Positions 1 to 11,957 of a DNA stretch of 64,000 bases are shown here, in pieces. The notes under the pieces are model-generated. The model saw nothing but the letters and a program-made list of their open reading frames with translations, was not told the origin of the DNA and searched no databases. How positions within the stretch are numbered: the stretch's first letter is position 1; each line of letters starts with the position of its first letter. Position numbers and translations under genes: made by a program. The DNA is from Entonaema liquescens. Taxonomy: Eukaryota; Ascomycota; Sordariomycetes; Xylariales; Xylariaceae. The stretch spans positions 62,001 through 126,000 of the forward strand of contig CADCSX010000023.1 of NCBI GenBank assembly GCA_902805475.1. The letters are read 5' to 3'.

Positions 1-225
1 CCGCTGCCGAAGCCAGACGGGAGAGCACCGCTAGGAGAAGCCGGGTGTGGTTGCGGGGTATGGTCTACATTTTCTGCAGGAATTGGTGTTAGCGAGTTAT
101 TCAGCCGAGGCTCATCTCGAGATTTTGGAGGACATACCAGGAATTGATCGCTTGCCGATGAATCGAATCAAGGGAGTGCGCTCGGCGTGAGCTGCCGCCT
201 GGCGTAGAACTCGTGTGGCATACAT
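1..225 (-). CDS. KGD4: Kgd4 / YMR31-type subunit of mitochondrial 2-oxoglutarate dehydrogenase (5' part only)
   Basis: The gene is cut by the left edge. The start ATG is at 223-225. Exon 1 (138-225) reads MYATRVLRQAAAHAERTPLI and continues RFIGKRSIP. A 64-bp intron (74-137, GTATGT...CTGCAG) follows, and exon 2 (1-73) continues ENVDHTPQPHPASPSGALPS. The pattern basic leader, then TP-I-FIGKR, then VDHTP-HPASP-LP is that of the small fungal protein first listed as 37S ribosomal protein YMR-31 and now known as Kgd4, which attaches the E3 subunit to the 2-oxoglutarate dehydrogenase complex in the mitochondrial matrix. The basic N-terminus fits mitochondrial import. The family is about 120 residues, so roughly half is missing. 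The phase across the intron is consistent (codon split 1+2). Confidence 0.8.
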
Positions 226-2204
226 CGCGATTGCGATTGGGAATATAGAACGCTTGTGTTGTAGGCGGACTGGTTGAGGGAAATATTGCAATAAGAAGGA
301 GAAGGGAAAAAAAAAAGAAAAAAAAAAAAAAAAAAAAAGGTCGTCTCGGCGTTATAAGTTAATGGTGGCAGAGATTATCTTAGCAAAACTCGGACTTTCT
401 GTTGGGGAAGAGCGCGAGCGTGAATAAGATGATATTGAATACAGTCAAGTTTTAGATGATGATGTTGGACGAATTCTTTTCTCCTGTGTAATAGCGCACA
501 AGAAGAACGGTCTTGGTAAGAGACTGAGCAAGAGAAGATAATAGAGTGACAGTCAAATCTTGATATTTCCGAGTTCTTAGTTCAACTTAAATTGTGGGAT
601 GGGACTAGGTAATGAGACTAGGTGATGGGACTGGTTGCTCCGACTAAGTCAGCGCCTAGCATGTTAGCGTGCTGTAGTATGCTTAGGACAAACGGCTATC
701 TGACGCCGATTATGGAAGGAACACCAAATGGAGGAAACCGGAGGGGCTTGAAGCTAGCTACCACTACTACCTAGGTACCTGACCTGCCTGAACTTGCACT
801 GACTTGCACCGACTTGCACGCTGACAAGCCTAGGGCATGCTGGACATGGTGCTGCTATCGTACCACTTCCGGAGCTATCGGTGGAGACCGATCTTCGTCG
901 CGCTGCGATGTTCGGACTTTTTATGTTTCTGTGTCCAAATCCAATTGCCAATAGCATATTGAAGCGCGCTTCCTTTTTCTTCTGATTCCTAATCTCGGAG
1001 CGAGATCTTTCCATGCATACGATGCAACCCATACGACATACCTTGTATTATATTGCAGGGTGCGTTAACACGCACTACGATATCCCACTCGTTCGTACTA
1101 TACTACGTAGTAACGCTGAGTTTGTAGCACTTAATACTAAACTTATTCGCTCTCTCAAATGTAGGGTATTACCTTGTATGGCTTGTATGGCTTGTATTGC
1201 TTGTATTTGTAGAAGAGAAGTTGTGCAAACACGTTACTCAGACAAACTGACAATCCTACAGACATAGAACTATATCATAGCAAGCCCGGCATCGTCGCCG
1301 CAATCTCTATCCAGGATGGCACAGATCTCTTAGAGTTCGTAGCACAGACCCCTCCATCCAGGATATAAATACTAACTTAAAGAAGTGCAAAAAGTTTGTG
1401 ACGTAACTGGTAACACGATATGCTAAACCGTTGGGGGTTTTTTTTTTTTGGCTTTTTTTTTTTTTTTTGAGTTAGTTGCTAATTCGATCTTATGGATGAT
1501 TAGGTATACACGAAAGTCATGACTACTAGTAAACACCAACTCTCGCTAGTTAGTTACAACACTCTACCATCTATTATTGGTACCCTATCGCGTTAGGCGT
1601 GCATGAAGATGCAGCATCCCAACCACTCTTACTCTGCGCGACTAGGTAGCCTAGGACCCTCGTGGGTAACTCCGGAACCGCGGGGACGTCTGCCCACACT
1701 GGAGACATATTGCATTGGGGGTCCTGGGGTTGGAAGCTTGAACCAATGTCTTTCGGGTCTCCTATTCGTCCGTCAACTGATCGGAGATAACGCCTAAACC
1801 TCGAAGTGGTTCCATCGAAAACGTTCGGGCTTTACATGTGTCATATGATCTATGTAATACCTTTCCCCCCCTCCTACATATGCACGTTTTAAGGTATCTT
1901 CTAAGAGGATCTCACACCCTTAGGTTCTCCGGTCCCCCTTTAGGCGACTCGCTATGTTTATTCATCGCGTATAGGTGTAGGATTGACGTGATGGCGAGCT
2001 AAACTGATGAAATACCTAGCCACGACTGAGTCATCAATAAATTATATTTCGTAGACCATGCTGTTAATGACTGAACAGGTTGGTTCTTGCTGGTGGATAC
2101 TGGATAATTAAGCGGAATCCATTCAGTATTGAACAAGAGACGAGCCCCAAACTAATTTCCATGTAATCGTCGGAAGGATCGGTTGAATTCCAAAATTCAT
2201 ATCA
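226..2204. other. Intergenic spacer with poly-A and poly-T runs
   Basis: I see no convincing gene here. Open frames at 754-1032 and 1603-1797 have no recognisable domain and poor composition. The stretch holds an A-rich run (about 307-338) and two T runs (about 1438-1468). The short TACCTAGGTA-type run near 760-780 is of the kind seen in many spacers of this window. The right end is 3' flank of the beta-helix gene. Confidence 0.6.
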
Positions 2205-4043
2205 CTATCTGCCGCCACCTGAAAACTCGTTCAAGGTTTGGCGCATAGCGGACTCGGGTTGATTCGCGTAGACACGATCTCCAACTCCGTTGACTATGTG
2301 AGTAATCTCGCTGCCTGCTACTCCGTTCAACCACACGATGGTCATGTGGTGCAGCTTGACGCCCTTGGCATCCGGGACTTCGATGGCGTTCTCCAGCTTT
2401 GTGGAGGAATCCCGGAAGTAAGAGTAGATGCCTAGCCCCCACGCTTCGTGGTTCATAACACCGTCGGCCACTTTGTACGAGGCGAATCCGTTGGCCCTCC
2501 CGTCTTTGCTCATCCACGACTCCTGGCTGGGGGGATCGTAAGGGATCTCGGATTGGTAAAAGTAGAGACGACCATTATTCCCGTTCCAGACCGTCTGGAA
2601 CTCTTTGTGGTGCTCGTTGAACAATCCGTATATCGTCACGTCGTCGCCGTTGATTACGACGCCGTTGCTCGTGGGATTGACGTCCCAGGCCGCGCCGTCG
2701 CCGTGATCCGCGCGCCACAGCCACAGCTGGTCGCCGACGACGTTGCGGCTGTTGATGGTAATGCCGATCTCGTTTCTGGTGTGGCCGGCCGTCCGTATCG
2801 TCAAGTCGTAGAGGAACGTCGGATTTGACCCGTGGTCTGCTGAGCTGTTCGACGGTCCGACCTCGACGAGTGTCGGCGAGCTAATCTCACCCGCGTCAAT
2901 TATGAGACCTGCGAGCGTTACGCCGTCCACGTCTGCAACAGTTACGGCTGGTCGACCGCACACCGGGATGAGCGAAGGAAGACCCAACCCTAGGATGATA
3001 GTATCTGCTCGGGTAACGCGCAAGGCGTCGTCAAGCTTGTAGATTCCCGGCGTGAAGATGACGTGCTTCCCAGAATCCAGCGCCGAGTTGATGCCCGCCG
3101 CACAGGACGTGGAGGGCTGAGCAACGTAGAATTTTTCAATCGGGATAGACACACCAGCCGTTGAAGATCCATCCGTCCAGCTGGGTCCTTTCGTGTTGGT
3201 CTGCAATGCGGGTACGAAAACCTCATATCTGCGCTGAGCTGTGACGTGAAGGAAAGGCTTCTCTCTTATGATTGGGGTCTGGTCTATGGTAGTATACGCG
3301 GAAGCTGGAAAGTTATCTTGACTGGGTGCGTTGGAGTCGCCAACGAACACCATATTCCACACGGCGTTAGCCCAGCTCCCATATTTATTATTACGCGACA
3401 GCCACTGCTGTTGTGAACCGGGAAGTACTTGGTTATCGACTACCGAATCTGCCATGAACCCTCCAGAAGCCCAACCTCCTGCTCCCGTGTTCGGGTCCAC
3501 CTGAAATAACCAGAGGCCGTTGGAACTTCGCACATGCATCCGCCGCAGCGGCGCGGCTTGCGATACGGCAATCGTGGTGGTGTTGTTAGTGGCGGCTGAA
3601 GCATTTACAGAAAAATTCTCAAATGCTCGCCAAAAGTTGCAGGTAGCATTGCGGTTGGGCATCCAGTAAGCTGGTACGTTGGTCCCGCCCTCGATCAGCA
3701 CGTCGTCTGGATTCCGGCCGAGCCCTGCGACTTGCGTGTAGAAGCCCACGTCGAATAGTATGTTGTAGACGCCCGGTTTAAAGAGCAGAGCGTACCTCTC
3801 CGTGCCAAACTCGTTGGCTTCCATCTGATTGAATATTTTCGTTAGTTTATCTTGAACGTCAGCTGCAGGCATCTCAGGGTCGAAGACATAGACGTTGGGA
3901 CCGAAGATAGTTGTATTTGCCGCGGTAATAGAGCTGTTATCGACAATGATGGGAACTACTCGCTTTGAAAGCGAAGGAGATTCTTGATCATCCCAATACC
4001 CTTCCGCCACTAATTTAAGATTCTCTGCAGTGAACTCTAACAC
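2205..4043 (-). CDS. Right-handed beta-helix (pectate-lyase-fold) protein, N-terminus abnormal
   Basis: The frame runs about 612 codons without a stop. It begins after an in-frame TAG and has no ATG before the FDPEM segment. From residue ~45 the protein (FGPNVYVFDPEMPAADVQ, FGTERYALLFKPG, GFYTQVAGLGRNPDDV, SQAAPLRRMHVR, GSQQQWLSRN, HVIFTPGIYKL, ADHGDGAAWD, MNHEAWGLG) matches a family common in actinobacteria and found in moulds, often labelled 'coagulation factor 5/8 type' or 'adenylyl cyclase' but built as a secreted parallel beta-helix. Its substrate is unknown. A secretion signal is expected before the SLSKR segment and is absent. The first ~18 residues look instead like the missing C-terminus of the upstream Thg1-like protein. 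The C-terminus appears complete. It may be a truncated or fused gene, or an indel in the assembly may hide the true start. Confidence 0.75.
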   Translation of the reverse strand: MLEFTAENLKLVAEGYWDDQESPSLSKRVVPIIVDNSSITAANTTIFGPNVYVFDPEMPAADVQDKLTKIFNQMEANEFGTERYALLFKPGVYNILFDVGFYTQVAGLGRNPDDVLIEGGTNVPAYWMPNRNATCNFWRAFENFSVNASAATNNTTTIAVSQAAPLRRMHVRSSNGLWLFQVDPNTGAGGWASGGFMADSVVDNQVLPGSQQQWLSRNNKYGSWANAVWNMVFVGDSNAPSQDNFPASAYTTIDQTPIIREKPFLHVTAQRRYEVFVPALQTNTKGPSWTDGSSTAGVSIPIEKFYVAQPSTSCAAGINSALDSGKHVIFTPGIYKLDDALRVTRADTIILGLGLPSLIPVCGRPAVTVADVDGVTLAGLIIDAGEISSPTLVEVGPSNSSADHGSNPTFLYDLTIRTAGHTRNEIGITINSRNVVGDQLWLWRADHGDGAAWDVNPTSNGVVINGDDVTIYGLFNEHHKEFQTVWNGNNGRLYFYQSEIPYDPPSQESWMSKDGRANGFASYKVADGVMNHEAWGLGIYSYFRDSSTKLENAIEVPDAKGVKLHHMTIVWLNGVAGSEITHIVNGVGDRVYANQPESAMRQTLNEFSGGGR

Positions 4044-4785
4044 CTCTCTGCTCTACTCTCGTGCGAGTTGTCGTCGTCGACGATTCCACCGTCTGGCTTG
4101 TTTCAGAATGAGGAAGCTCATAGCGACACAGCTCCCTCTTCACGAGAGATCCCTCGACTGCCCATCTAGGTACGACTTCCTCGTAAGTAACGTTTTTCTC
4201 GCGACGCATCATCTCCACAAGTTCCTCGCAAGTCCTGCCGTGTATTTGGCTATGATTAAAAAGCGTGCCTGCGAACGCGTTGATGCTGCTCGGTACTGCA
4301 TAATTGGAGCAGCGCCAAAGCAAGTAGTTCAGGGCTTCCTCGACGCTCGGCACTGTAAAAAGACGTGCGTCAAAATAGACGGTACCGAGTAGCTCAGCCC
4401 CGCCTTTGAGTTGACCTCTAAGATCTGGGGTTAACAGAGCTGCAAGATGCGAATTAAATCGCACGCTACAATAACCAGCAGCCAACGCAGCGAGCTTCTG
4501 CACAGGTTGGGAGTGGAGCTGGTTACCACTCTTCGGGAAAACAAGTGTGATCTCGTCGGATTGTGTATAGGCGATAGTGGCGTCGGGGAAAAGGTTTAGT
4601 AGAATATCGGAGCAAGTAGCGATCATAGCATCATGAATCCGCTGATCGAACGGCCGCCGAAAATATGTCTGGGACGTGAGATGCGAGAAGCAGTGGCCAT
4701 CTAGGTGTAGAACAATGGGAGATGAGATAGGTAGCTTCAAATCGAATGCGGCTTCGTACTGCTTCATTCGATCATCGAGGGCCAT
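4015..4785 (-). CDS. Thg1-like protein (TLP), 3'-5' nucleotide polymerase of the tRNA-His guanylyltransferase family
   Basis: This is a single exon of 256 codons from ATG at 4783-4785. The catalytic domain is clear: LHLDGHCF with metal-binding D29 and G30, then YTQSDE with D77 and E78, then FDARLF, LLWRCSNYAV and SINAFAG. The N-terminus DRMKQYE is the form seen in bacterial and phage Thg1-like proteins rather than in eukaryotic Thg1, so I call it a TLP. TLPs add nucleotides to the 5' end of truncated tRNAs in the reverse (3'-5') direction using a template. The predicted last residues (after RTRVEQRG) look wrong. The other reading frame, in the next gene, continues more naturally as LEFTAENLKLVAEGYW, which suggests a +1 frameshift near 4040-4050. 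The gene overlaps the beta-helix frame by 29 bp on the same strand. Confidence 0.8.
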   Translation of the reverse strand: MALDDRMKQYEAAFDLKLPISSPIVLHLDGHCFSHLTSQTYFRRPFDQRIHDAMIATCSDILLNLFPDATIAYTQSDEITLVFPKSGNQLHSQPVQKLAALAAGYCSVRFNSHLAALLTPDLRGQLKGGAELLGTVYFDARLFTVPSVEEALNYLLWRCSNYAVPSSINAFAGTLFNHSQIHGRTCEELVEMMRREKNVTYEEVVPRWAVEGSLVKRELCRYELPHSETSQTVESSTTTTRTRVEQRGVRVHCRES

Positions 4786-5010
4786 TTTTATAGGTAAATA
4801 CTACAGAAGATGAAATTATCGTGAGTTGCAGGAATAACGATAAAGTACACCTAAAAGTATTTACCTAACTTTCATTTAGGCACCTAAAGAAATGAAGGTT
4901 GAGCTGTGCGGTGATGTCAATTCTATCGGCTCGGCCAATTTTATCTCTATCCGATGGACCCACCGCCCGAAGTCCGGGCCGGCCGTTCGCGCGTATCCCG
5001 TTCATTTCTA
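4786..5010. other. Spacer between the TLP gene and the AT-rich block
   Basis: This is the 5' flank of the TLP gene. It ends in a short GC-rich piece (about 4960-5008, with a CCGCCCGAAGTCCGGGCCGG core) directly before composition drops to almost pure A+T. No gene is seen. The sharp change marks the left border of the AT-rich block. Confidence 0.5.
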
Positions 5011-5499
5011 AATTCTCTTTTTATATTATATTTTAGTTTAAATTTATTATAAAATTTATAAACTTTTTAAATATAAATAAAATTAATTAAAAATAAAAAT
5101 ATATTTTATTATTATTTAATTATTATATAATTATTATATTTTTATAATTTTTAATAATTAAAATATTTTATATTTATTATTATTTTATTTTATATATAAT
5201 TTATTTTTTATTATTATATTTTTATATAATTATTTTATTTTAATTATTATAAATTATTAAATAAAATTATAATATTATATTAATTTATTAAATATTTATA
5301 AATTATTAATAATTAAAATTTAAAAATATAAATAATAAAAAATAAATATTATTAAAATATTATTTTTTTAATTTTTTATAATTATAAAATAAATATTTAA
5401 TAAAAATATATATTTATTTTATATTTAATAATAAAAATTTCTTTTAAAATATTATTAATATATTAATTTTAATTAATTTATTTATTTATTATTATTTTA

Positions 5500-5690
5500 T
5501 TATTATTTTATATTTAATTAATAATTTATATATTATTTAATTATATAATATTTTATTTATTTATTTTATATTATTTATAATTTTAATTATATATAATATA
5601 ATTTTCTTTAATTTATTTTATATTATTTTATAATTATTAATTAATAAATTATAATTTTTATATTATAATTAAATTTAAATTATTATTATT
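5500..5690. repeat. Left direct repeat (LTR-like)
   Basis: Left copy of the repeat described for the 5.2-kb element. It is the more eroded copy, with hardly any C or G left. Confidence 0.5.
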
Positions 5691-5707
5691 ATTATTATTA
5701 TTATTTT

Positions 5708-5860
5708 TACTTCGTTACGTTTATATATTTAACCCGTTGCGGTTAAAATATTACCGGTATTATTTTTTAATAAATTTTCGGGTAAAAATTATGTTTTTAC
5801 CGGAAAAAACTTAATTTATTTCCGTTTATTTTTAATTTTCGTTATACGTTTATATTATAT
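5708..5860. other. CpG-bearing island with a hairpin inside the AT-rich block
   Basis: This short stretch keeps many CG dinucleotides (CCCGTTGCGG, ACCGG, TTCGGG, ACCGG, TTCCG) in a background almost free of C and G. It lies just inside the left LTR-like repeat. It contains a perfect hairpin, GGTAAAAA ... TTTTTACC, at 5781-5801 with a 5-base loop. It may be remains of the element's leader region. Confidence 0.4.
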
Positions 5861-8800
5861 GTTATTATATTTTATTAAAGTTTTATTATTTTAATAAATT
5901 AAATAATATATTTAATTATATAAAATTATTTTTATTATTTTTATATAATTTATTTTTATTATATTTTTATATTTTATTTAATAATTATTTTATTATTTTT
6001 ATTAAATAATTTTTTTTATTACTTTTTAATATATTATCTTTTATTAAATTATAAATAATTTTATTTTTATTTTATTTTTTATGTAAAATATAATAATTAC
6101 TTTATTAATGGTATATAATAATAACGTTTTTTATAAATATAATTTTATTTAATATACGTTATAAAATTATTATTTCCTTTTTTTTTTTTTTTAATATTTT
6201 TCTTTTAATTTTATTATTTTTTTTATTTAAATTTACTTTTATTTAAACTTTATATTTTTAATTTTTTATTTATTATTATATTTTATTATTAACTTTTTTA
6301 TTATAATAATAATAATAAATTTAATAATAAATTTATTACGTTTTAAAACTATATATTTTTTTAAATATTTTAATTATTATTATTATTTTTATTTAATTTA
6401 CTTTTAATATAATTATAACTTAAGTTTTTTTTTTTTTTAATTATTTAATAATTTCTTTTAATTAATATATTTATTACCATTATATTAAAGTTATTATAAA
6501 ATATATTTTAATATATTTTTTTTATATTATTTATAAATTTATTTATATTAATTATTTTTTTAAAAAGTAAATAAAATAATTAAAAACTTTAAAACTTTAA
6601 TACGTTTTATATCTTTTTTTTTAATCCTTTTTAATAATATTTAAAATTAAATATTTTTTAATTCCCGCTTTAAAATAATACTTTTCCGTTATTAAATTTT
6701 GGATATAATTTAATTACGTTTTATAATTATTATAAAATAATTTATTTACGGATTTATTATAGTTGTAAAATAATATAATTTTAAAATTATTAATTATTTA
6801 AATTATAACCAATATTACATTTAATTATAACATTAACGTAATATAATTTTTAATTTATATTTTTATTTTAATTATAATAAAGTTAATTTTTATTATTTTT
6901 AATTTTTTTTTTTTATTATTATTATTAATTTTTTATTTTAAACTTTTAAATAAATAATTGCTTTTTTGCCCCGGCTTTTATTTAAAAATTATAAATTTAT
7001 TTAATAAATTACCGTAAAACGTATATTTTATTATAAAACCTTTATTATATTTATTAAAAAATTTAATAAAAAATATACTTATATTATTATAATTTAATAT
7101 TTCTTTTTAAAAAACTTTTTATTTATTTTAAATTTCTTAAGTTTTGCAATTTTAAAAAAAAGAAATTGAGTAATATATTTTTTAATAAATTGGATAAAAG
7201 ATTTAATAAAAAAAATAAAAAAATTAAAATTAAAATTATTAAAATTTTTAAAAGTTTTAAAATTATTAAAAACGTTAATGGTAATAATAAAAATAATAAT
7301 ATTAAAAAAGTTTTTAATAATTTTAAAGTTAAAGAAAATAATAACTTTTTTAAAAGTAATATTTTTTTTATTATTAATAAATTATTTAATAATAATGGTA
7401 ATTTTTTTAAAATTAAATAATAAATTATATTTAACGTAAAAAAATTGTAATTAATTCGTTTTTACGATTTTATTATAGTAGTTTTATATATATTTTCTCA
7501 TATTTATATTTATTAAAACTTTATTAAAGTTTTTTTAAGTTTAAATTTTTAAGTTTTTTTTTTTTTATTAAGTTAATTATTAATTTATATATTAATAATA
7601 TTTTTAATTTTAAAAATTATTATATAATTTAATTTACTTTTTTATTATTTTTTATAATCTTTTTATAATTATATTATAATTTAAATACTTTTAATATTAA
7701 TTTATTACGTAATTTCTTTTTTTAAATTACAAATTTTATATATTCCATTATTATATAATACGTTATTTTCCTTTATTTATATTAATATTATAACATTTTT
7801 ACTTTAAATATTTTTTATTTAAATAAAAATATTTTTAATTTTATTTTTTTTATATATATTTAAATTAATATTAAAATTTTATATTTTTTTAACAACTTAT
7901 AAATTTTTTTTAATTATTTATTTTTTAATAAAAATTTTAATATCACCATATTTTAAATATATCTTTAATTTTATTTTATTTTTTATATTTATAATATCGT
8001 TTTTTTTAAAAAATTACCTTTTTTTTATAATTTAACTTATTTTCGTTTCGTATATAAATTTTTTCTTAATTTTTTTATTAAAATAATAATAAAAAAACCT
8101 TATAATTTACCCCGCCTTTTTCTTATTAAATTTTAACTTTATATTTGCAATTTTTAAAATTATTCTTAAGTTTTTTTTCTTATTTTTTCCATAAAACTAT
8201 TTTCATTATTATTTTTTTTTTAAATTTAATAAAAAATATCTTATTTCACTTTTTATATATTTAATTAACATTATTTTATATATTTTTATTATTTCCTAAA
8301 AATAAATTAATTATATTTTTTTTAATTTTATTATTATTTTATTTATTTTACTTTTTTTATTTAATATATATTACATAATTACCCTATATATTATAACATT
8401 TTTTATAATTTTTATATATATTTCTTTTATTTTCGGGAAATTACATCCCTATATAAATATTATTAACTTTAAAAAAATATACTATTATTTTTTTATTTTT
8501 ATTTTAATTATTTTTAAATATTTTATTCACTTTAATTTTTTATTTAATTAAATTTTTAAAAATTTTACGTTTTTTATTAATTTTATTATTACATTCTTTA
8601 ATTACATTACGTTTTTATTTAATTTATATACTTTAATAAAATATATTAATTTATTTTTTTAAAAAATAAAAATCATTTTATATTATTTTATTTATTAAAT
8701 ATATTTAAAATATATATTTTCTAATTTTTTGCAATTTCTTTTAATATTTAAGTTTATTATTATTAAATTTATATTATTTGCAAAATTAATTATAAATATT

Positions 8801-10509
8801 TTATCTTTTTTTAATTTTTTATATAATATTAATATATATAAAATAAATAAAATAAAAAATAATAGAAATTTTTATAAAATATTTATTTAAAAATTTATTT
8901 CTAAATTAAATTTACTTTTAAACATTAACCGTATTTTTTTATTTTTTAAATAATTCTTAATTTATTTTATTACTTATTTAAAAAACCTTTTTTTTTAAAA
9001 AATATATAATAACTTTTTTAAAATAACATAATTAAATACTTCCATTATATTAAATTATAATAATAATATTTTTATTCCATTTCTTTATATTAAATATATT
9101 ACTTTTATTATTATTTTAATAATTATTTTTATTAATTTATATTTTTTATTATTTATTTACTTTTTGAAAAAAACATTATTTATTTTTATTATAAATATTA
9201 TTTATAATACTATTATTTTTTTTATTACTTTTCTTAAAATATTTAATAATATTATTAATTTATATACGTTTAAAAACGGTTTCTTTTTTTTTAATTTTCC
9301 TTAATTTAAATAATATAATAATTATTATTATACAAAACTTTATTAAATAATATCCGTAATAAAAATTATTTATTATTATTATTATAATAACTTTAAATAA
9401 TAATTTATTATATTTATATAAAAATTTTATTAATATTTTATTTTTCTTTAAGATTTTTTATTTCTTTATAACTATTAATATATTTTCAACTATTTCTTAT
9501 TTTATATAATTATTAATTATAAATCTTTTATTAAATATTACATTAAAAATTATATTTATTAAATTTAAATCTAAATTTAAAAAAAACTTTATTTAAAACA
9601 CATTTATTTTTTATATATAAATAATTATTTATAATTACTCGCTTATATTTTTTCTTAATATTAAAATAATTTTATTTTTTATATTAATTTATTAACTTTT
9701 AAATTAAACCCATTTTTTTAATTTTTATAAAAATTTATTATTTTTTAACATTTTTATTATTATTTTTTATTATTAAACTTTTTTTATTTCTTATATTATT
9801 TTATAATATATTTTTATTGTATTAACGTTTCGTTTTTAATTTTATATTATCTTTATATTTTATTATTTTTTCCTTTTATATAAAACTTTTTTTTTTATTT
9901 TAATAATTTATTTAATTCATTATTTAACCGTTATAAATAAAACTATTTTCCATTTTAATATTATTAAATTTATTATTTTTTAAAACTTTTTATTATATAA
10001 TTAACGTAAAAATTTAATTCTTTAAAATTTAAAAAAAATTTTAATATTAATAATTTTTTTATCTTTATTTTTATTATTACTAAATTAAAATCCTTCCATA
10101 TTTATTTTTTATATTTTTTATAAAATTTATAAAATTTATTTTAAATATTTTTTATAATAATTTTAATTAATTATATTTTATAATTTAATTTTATTTAATT
10201 TAATTTTTAAAATATTATATATAATATTTTTATATTTATTTACATTAAATTAAATATTAAATCTTTTTAATTTTTTATTATTTTTATAAATTAACCTTTT
10301 ACCATAATTAAACTTAATTATTAATGTTCCGTTAAATCTAATAAAATATATAAATTATTTATTATTTTATTTTTTTTATTTTAAATAAAATAATATATAT
10401 TAAAATTTCCTATTATAATATATTTCCCATTTTTTTTCTTATTATTTATTTTTAAAAAAAAATTATATTTCATTATTTTTTTTAATTTTATATAACCATT
10501 TTATACCGT

Positions 10510-10714
10510 TATTATTCCACGTTTAATATATAATTTATACACTGTTTAATTATATTTTATTTTACTTATCCATTTTATATTATTTATAATTTTAATTATA
10601 TATAATATAACTTATTTTAATCCATTTTATATCATTTTATAATTATTAATTAATAAATTATATAATTTCTTTTTTATAAATTATAATTTTTATACCGTAA
10701 TTAAATCTAAATTG
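10510..10714. repeat. Right direct repeat (LTR-like)
   Basis: Right copy, less eroded on the plus strand. It has C at several sites where the left copy has T, and a small internal duplication around 10660-10690. Confidence 0.5.
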
Positions 10715-11839
10715 TTTTATATTTTTAAAACTTAAAATAATATTTTATTACTTTATATTATATTTTAATATATTATTTTTATTTTTATTATTATATATTT
10801 TTAAAAAATTATATATTATTTTATTTTTATATATAAATTATTTATTTAAATAAAATTAATTTAATTTTAAACGTTATTATTAATATTAAAAATAACGTTA
10901 AAAAAATATATATTATTTTTAATATATTTATTATATATATTGTTTTTTTAAATTTTTTTTTTTTAAATATTTTAAATTACGTATTAAAAAATATTTAAAA
11001 ATTCTTTTAAATTATTATAATTTTTATATTTATTTTTTTTTATATAATTTCGTTTTTTTATATATTATATTTATATATTTATTATATTTTATTTATTATT
11101 TATAATATATTATTATATAAAGTTTTTACTATTTTTAATAAAACTATTTTTACAATATATTAATTTTAAATTTTTAATATTTTATTAATTTTTTATTTTA
11201 ATATTTTTTAATAATTATTTAAAATTAATATATATATTTTATAACTTATTTACTTTAAAATTATTCGTTATAAAAATAAAAAACCGGTTAATATTTATAA
11301 TTTAAATTTTAAAAATATTTTTTATTTATTTTTATTTTTTTTATTTATAAATGTTTACGTTTTTTTAAAATATAACCGTAATAACTTTATTTTAGAATTT
11401 ACATATTACCATCATTTTTTATTTTCTTAAAATTTAATTAATTACTTTTATTATTTTTTTTAATTTTTTTTAATTATTTTTAAATTTATTAAGTTTTTTT
11501 TAATAATAATGGTTTTTATTTTCCGTAATAAAACTATTATTATATTATTTTAAATTTAACTATTTATAATTATTATATTTATTTATAATTATCTCATTAT
11601 TTATAAATTTTAAAAAATCTTAATAATATTTATTTTTTTTAAAATTTTGTTTTTTATTTTTTTTATTTTTTTTATTTTTTTTATTTTTTATTTTTTTTTT
11701 ATATTTTTAAATATATTTAATTTAATATATTATTATTTCGTTTCCGTTTTTTAAATAATATATAAATATTATAGTTTTTTATCCATTATTTTATTAATTT
11801 ATATTTTTAATTTTTTAATTTCTATTTTATTTTTTTTTA

Positions 11840-11957
<118 letters not shown>

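Larger units (their letters stand above)
5500..10714. mobile_element. Probable eroded LTR retrotransposon, bounded by direct repeats
   Basis: Sequence at 5500-5690 recurs in the same orientation at 10510-10714. Both contain TTTTATATTATTTATAATTT, then AATTATATATAATATAA and TTATAATTATTAATTAATAA in the same order. The right copy keeps more C (for example TATCCATTTT against TATTTATTTT in the left), as expected for two diverging RIP-mutated copies. The right copy carries a short duplication of about 15 bp. The 5.0-kb offset fits fungal Gypsy or Copia elements. True LTR ends, primer-binding site and coding frames cannot be recognised because of erosion, so superfamily and orientation are unknown and the repeats may extend outward. 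Confidence 0.5.

Noticed and set aside
7166..7420. 84-codon open frame in the AT-rich block
   Set aside because: It is made almost only of K, N, I and F codons, as any A+T sequence would be, and starts at a non-ATG codon. No domain.
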